DNA from: Mesorhizobium amorphae
Lineage (GTDB): Bacteria > Pseudomonadota > Alphaproteobacteria > Rhizobiales > Rhizobiaceae
Length of the DNA stretch: 64,000 nucleotides
Assembly (NCBI RefSeq): GCF_014843845.1
Contig: NZ_JHQS01000011.1
Span: 1 to 64,000, forward strand
Direction of reading: 5' to 3'
A program made the position numbers and the translations under genes. Positions 60,791-64,000 of the stretch are shown here, one piece after another (positions within the stretch are counted from its first letter, which is position 1; every line of letters starts with the position of its first letter). A model generated the notes under the pieces. The model searched no databases and had not been told where the DNA came from. It saw nothing but the letters and a program-made list of their open reading frames with translations.

Positions 60791-61609
60791 ATGCAACTTT
60801 GTGCAAGCTTTCGAAAAGAGGCAGGAAGGGTCTGGAAGCAGATGAAGGAGTCTAGCCGGCTTGGCTTGGCTCTGAGCGAAGAGACTATTACCGAAACATG
60901 CCTTTACAACATTGCGCGTCAACATCAGTCTGGGAATATTACCGTGATTCCAGCTACTAAACCTCAGGAGGCTAAACACGGGGCCGATTGGGAGTGGTGG
61001 TTCACGCGAAATGGCAAAGGTGTTGGCTATCGAGTACAGGCCAAGCGGCTCTTTCCTAGCGGGCGTTACGAGAGCTTGTTCAAGAAGGGTAGGCCGCTAG
61101 GCCAATTGAAGAAGTTAGTTTCGGCAGCAAAATCCGATGGTTTAGACCCGCTGTATTGCTTTTTTAATTTCGACTTTCCACCAAATGGATTTTATGGCTT
61201 TCACAATAACTGCCGCCACGATTATCGTGGCCCGAGCTTCTGGGGATGCACGATCGCGCTGCCACACGACGTGGAACTTATGGCTGCCGACGGCATCGAC
61301 AAACTTCGCACAATTATGTCGCCTTGGCATTCGCTGGTGTGTCACCGACCCAAACTCAGCCTTCCAGACACTGTCATGAAGAATGTCCAAGATCTTGCCC
61401 GACCAAGGATCGGCGGGTCGGGCGCAAGGAAGACCTCAATTGAGGTTACAACCAGCGCCCGGGTACTCCCAGGGTATGTCGGTCGATTGATAGAGCGGGC
61501 CGCCTCGGTAGAGGAGACGCGTCGCTTCCTGGATTTTGACTATTGGGGCGATGAACCGAGCTCGGGACGGAATATAGCTGGGGTCGTGGTGGTTGACGAC
61601 CGCAGTTAG
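60791..61609 (+). CDS. Putative PD-(D/E)XK-like protein (DUF6615 type)
   Basis: A 272-residue protein resembling what is catalogued as DUF6615. Near residues 62-90, HGADWEWWF followed by GYRVQAKRL gives a D...QxK pattern like the core of restriction-type nucleases. Before it lies an LSEETITETCLYNIARQH helix that often carries the first acidic residue. The region around 130 (NFDFPPNGFYGFHNNCRHDY) is Phe/Tyr-rich. ATG 60791 follows GAGGGGA. Codon use is more AT-rich than the core genes. The nuclease role is an inference from the motif; a defence role fits the place next to a DNA methylase. Confidence 0.6.
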   Translation: MQLCASFRKEAGRVWKQMKESSRLGLALSEETITETCLYNIARQHQSGNITVIPATKPQEAKHGADWEWWFTRNGKGVGYRVQAKRLFPSGRYESLFKKGRPLGQLKKLVSAAKSDGLDPLYCFFNFDFPPNGFYGFHNNCRHDYRGPSFWGCTIALPHDVELMAADGIDKLRTIMSPWHSLVCHRPKLSLPDTVMKNVQDLARPRIGGSGARKTSIEVTTSARVLPGYVGRLIERAASVEETRRFLDFDYWGDEPSSGRNIAGVVVVDDRS

Positions 61610-61659
61610 TTGGCGCTGTGCTGGCAAGGTGATCCGGATGAACTACACCTTCCAGCAAA

Positions 61660-64000
61660 TTACCGATCAATCCCCAATTCCGCGGCGGTGAACGCGTTGG
61701 CCGCTGCTTGCTGGTATAAAGGGTCGAGTTCAACGCCTAGCGCCAGAAGCGCGGCGATCCGTTGGATCATTTGGCGAAACCATTTGCGCTCATCGTCGGT
61801 CAACGGTTTATCGTCGCGTCGATCGGCTTGGCGGTAGCCGAGCCACTTCTTGAGAACGGGATAGCCGCCAAGCTGATAGGTCCAAACTGCTTCAGGAACG
61901 TGGGAGAAAAAAACATCATCGTTGATATATAGGTCACCAGTGCGTTCCCCCCAAACGTCAGCGCCCCATATCTCATTCGGGGTGTCGTCGATCGTGAACG
62001 GTCGGGGTTTCCATCGGCCCTTGCCGCCACCCCAATAGGTGACATTGACCTTCAAATCGCCGGGACGAAGGTTAGTGCCGTCGCTACGCTTGAGGGGACC
62101 AAGCGGGGCCGCGCATTCGCGCCCAAGAACGGCTTCGATCACATCGCGGGCATCGCGGTTGGCATCAAGCAGACGTGTTACCTGTTCCCCTTTAACGACA
62201 AGTTGTTCGAAAAGATTGAGGTCCTTAGGAATGGGCAGATGTGCCCAATCGGCCGAGAGTGCGCTCTTGTGTTCGGCCTGGTAAACTGGTGCATGGAGGA
62301 TCGCGAAGCCTACGCGAAAAAGCTTCCCCACAAAGGCGCGGGCCACGTCGCTATCCCTTAAAAAAGTAATCGACGGGCTGTATCAGTTGGTTCGGTAAGC
62401 CCGAAATGCATGCCTAAAGCGCGCCAAACGGCTTCCGACAAATTAGCATACCGTTCAGCAGAAAACCCCTCTTGAACTTCGCGTGGAAATATTGCGGAAC
62501 CTCGTTCATGGACATGGCGATTTGTGAGAGTTGATGAAAAAACCGGGCGCGATTCTGATAGCTTGCGAGGTTCGGGCACCGTCACGAAGAACTCATTACC
62601 TCTCAGGTTTTTATCAAATTCAGGGCGGCTTTCGTTTAACCATTTTCCACTAACTTCGTAGTACAAATATCGTTGGTCAAAAGGAAACAATAGATTTTCT
62701 ACGATCTTGCTCCCAGCAAAACCGATTTTTCGCACGGAATCCCATTCTTTTCGCGCATCATATCGTGAGTATTTTTCCGCGAAAGCCGGATTTAGACTTA
62801 TTGCTTCGTCGAAATTATTCGCACCAAGGTAATGTTGAATTCGTTGGGTCAGTTCGCGTTTGTCAGTGTCGATAACCGTGCCAGACAGTCCACGACTTGG
62901 CTCCACACCCTGATAGAACGTTGGAAAGAGCTCGTCCAAAGCGGGCCATGCTTCGTAGCCACCTTCGATCATCGTTGGCGACAGACGCCAACGGTTTTCG
63001 CGTGTCGGAGTAACAGGATCATACGGTGATGACGAATTCCCGACGCCGGCAGGTAAAGCCGCGACAAGTGCGGCCCGCTTGGCATTCGCCAAGCCCCAAA
63101 AGTCGCGGTAGTGAACCGCCGTTGCCGTCGGCTCGGTCTTGGCTTCAGCACGTTTCACAAGCGTGATTATGGCTGTTCCCGGCTGAATGCCGCGTGCATC
63201 CATATCCGTGCTGAAAGCGCTTTGGTCAGAAGTGCCAGCGCCCGGCAATCCTTCTGGGATGAGTTTGCCGGTCTTGTATTTATCGCCATTCAAATTGTCT
63301 ATCCAAACACTGTGGAAGTTCGACAACAGCGACTTGCGCATGATCGGGTGCGAACGTCCCGTTAGGTACGATGAATTTGAAATATAGGAGACGATGCCAA
63401 ATTTTGCCACTTCGCCGATGCGTTCTTCGGCCATGCGAAAGAAGCGAATATACAGATCATCAAGAAGCTGTTTTCGAACTCCATAGTCGAAATAAAGCGC
63501 GCTTTGCCCACGCTGTTTCTTTTTTGGGTTGCCGAATTCGTTACGCTTCACCTGCTTCGTTTTTGAATCGATGTCGTCTATAAGTTCTACACCCTTATAA
63601 TGTGCTACTAACTCAGCTTCTTCGGCTTGTGCTGCTCCTGCAAATGCGTCGTAGGGCGGATTGCCGATGACGACGATGATCTTTGCATTTCGCTTTACCT
63701 CTTGAGAGGCATCGAACTCTTCGCGCATCTCGGGGAAGGTCAATTTCACGTCACCGTTATCCCGCCAACCTGAAAGCGAATTGGTGAGGAAAATCGTCAA
63801 GCGCCTGTCCGGGTCCGGCTTGGCCCCCAGACTATCGAGCAAAAGATAGAGTTGTAGCTGCGCGACCGCGAAAGGCGCGGTGAGGATTTCGAAACCGATC
63901 ACCCGTTCGTGGAAGGCGCGGGACAGTTCTAAGCCGATTGCGGATTCATCGCCGTCCGCCTTCGCTTCATCGGCAATGCACCGCGCCACTTCCAAGAGAT
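61660..64000 (-). pseudogene. Type ISP-like DNA methylase, frameshifted, runs off window
   Basis: An N6-adenine methylase of the large type ISP restriction-modification class. NPPY motif IV is in VVIGNPPYDAFAG; the product then continues through the target-recognition part (AKFGIVSYISNSSYL, KTGKLIPEGLPG). The frame ends at TAA 62358-62360. The C-terminal 230 residues (ARAFVGKLFRVGFAI down to 61660) are read in another frame, open upstream as FLRDSDVARAF. One base missing near 62362-62372, beside six T in a row on this strand, would explain it. The 5' end, where helicase motifs would be expected, is outside the window. Confidence 0.75.

Overview
The window looks like chromosomal DNA from a Mesorhizobium-type alphaproteobacterium (Hyphomicrobiales). 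This is an inference from high GC, a rhizobial sorbitol/mannitol (smo-mtlK) locus, a rhizobial urease cluster with a HupE/UreJ-type protein, a NodF/NodE-like pair, and two families of palindromic intergenic repeats that recur through the window.

Layout. 1-0.8 kb: the 3' end of pntB with an apparent frameshift. 0.9-18.3 kb: a nicotinate-centred region. A tightly overlapping minus-strand operon encodes a FAD subunit, a fused FeS/molybdopterin hydroxylase, a 6-hydroxynicotinate reductase-like protein, two proteins of unassigned function (UPF0280 and PF06684 types) and a MarR regulator. Divergent from it are nicotinamidase (pncA) and a NhaD-like antiporter. Then come a Liv-type ABC transporter, a polytopic membrane protein and pncB. 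PncA makes nicotinate, PncB salvages it to NAD and the hydroxylase/reductase pair would degrade it; the transporter probably imports nicotinate or a related ring compound (inference). 18.4-27 kb: a LysR regulator facing a ureohydrolase (agmatinase family) followed by two ABC importers that have only one ATPase between them. 27-28.4 kb: a MATE exporter.

28.6-40 kb: the polyol locus smoEFGKS-mtlK with a HAD phosphatase and a FGGY kinase, a strong promoter with nested inverted repeats, a SorC-type regulator, and an unrelated LysR/DUF1127 pair. 40-41.6 kb: a second HAD phosphatase and a class II aldolase-family protein. 41.6-50.8 kb: urease ureD-A-(DUF1272)-hupE-B // C-(broken membrane gene)-GST-E-F-(DUF3995)-G, interrupted between ureB and ureC by two opposite-strand genes for secreted proteins. 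Urea from the ureohydrolase reaction would feed this urease.

51-59.5 kb: a NodF/NodE-like acyl carrier protein and ketosynthase, a GST, a histone H1-like protein, a kinase and a mutarotase-like protein, a coiled-coil membrane protein and a D,D-carboxypeptidase. 59.6-64 kb: a possible small RNA, an inverted partial tRNA copy, an intact tRNA-Arg(CCG), then AT-richer accessory genes: an unknown protein, a putative PD-(D/E)XK-like protein and a frameshifted DNA methylase that runs off the window. This resembles a genomic island at a tRNA gene, but no integrase is visible. No CRISPR array, rRNA operon or insertion-sequence transposase was found.
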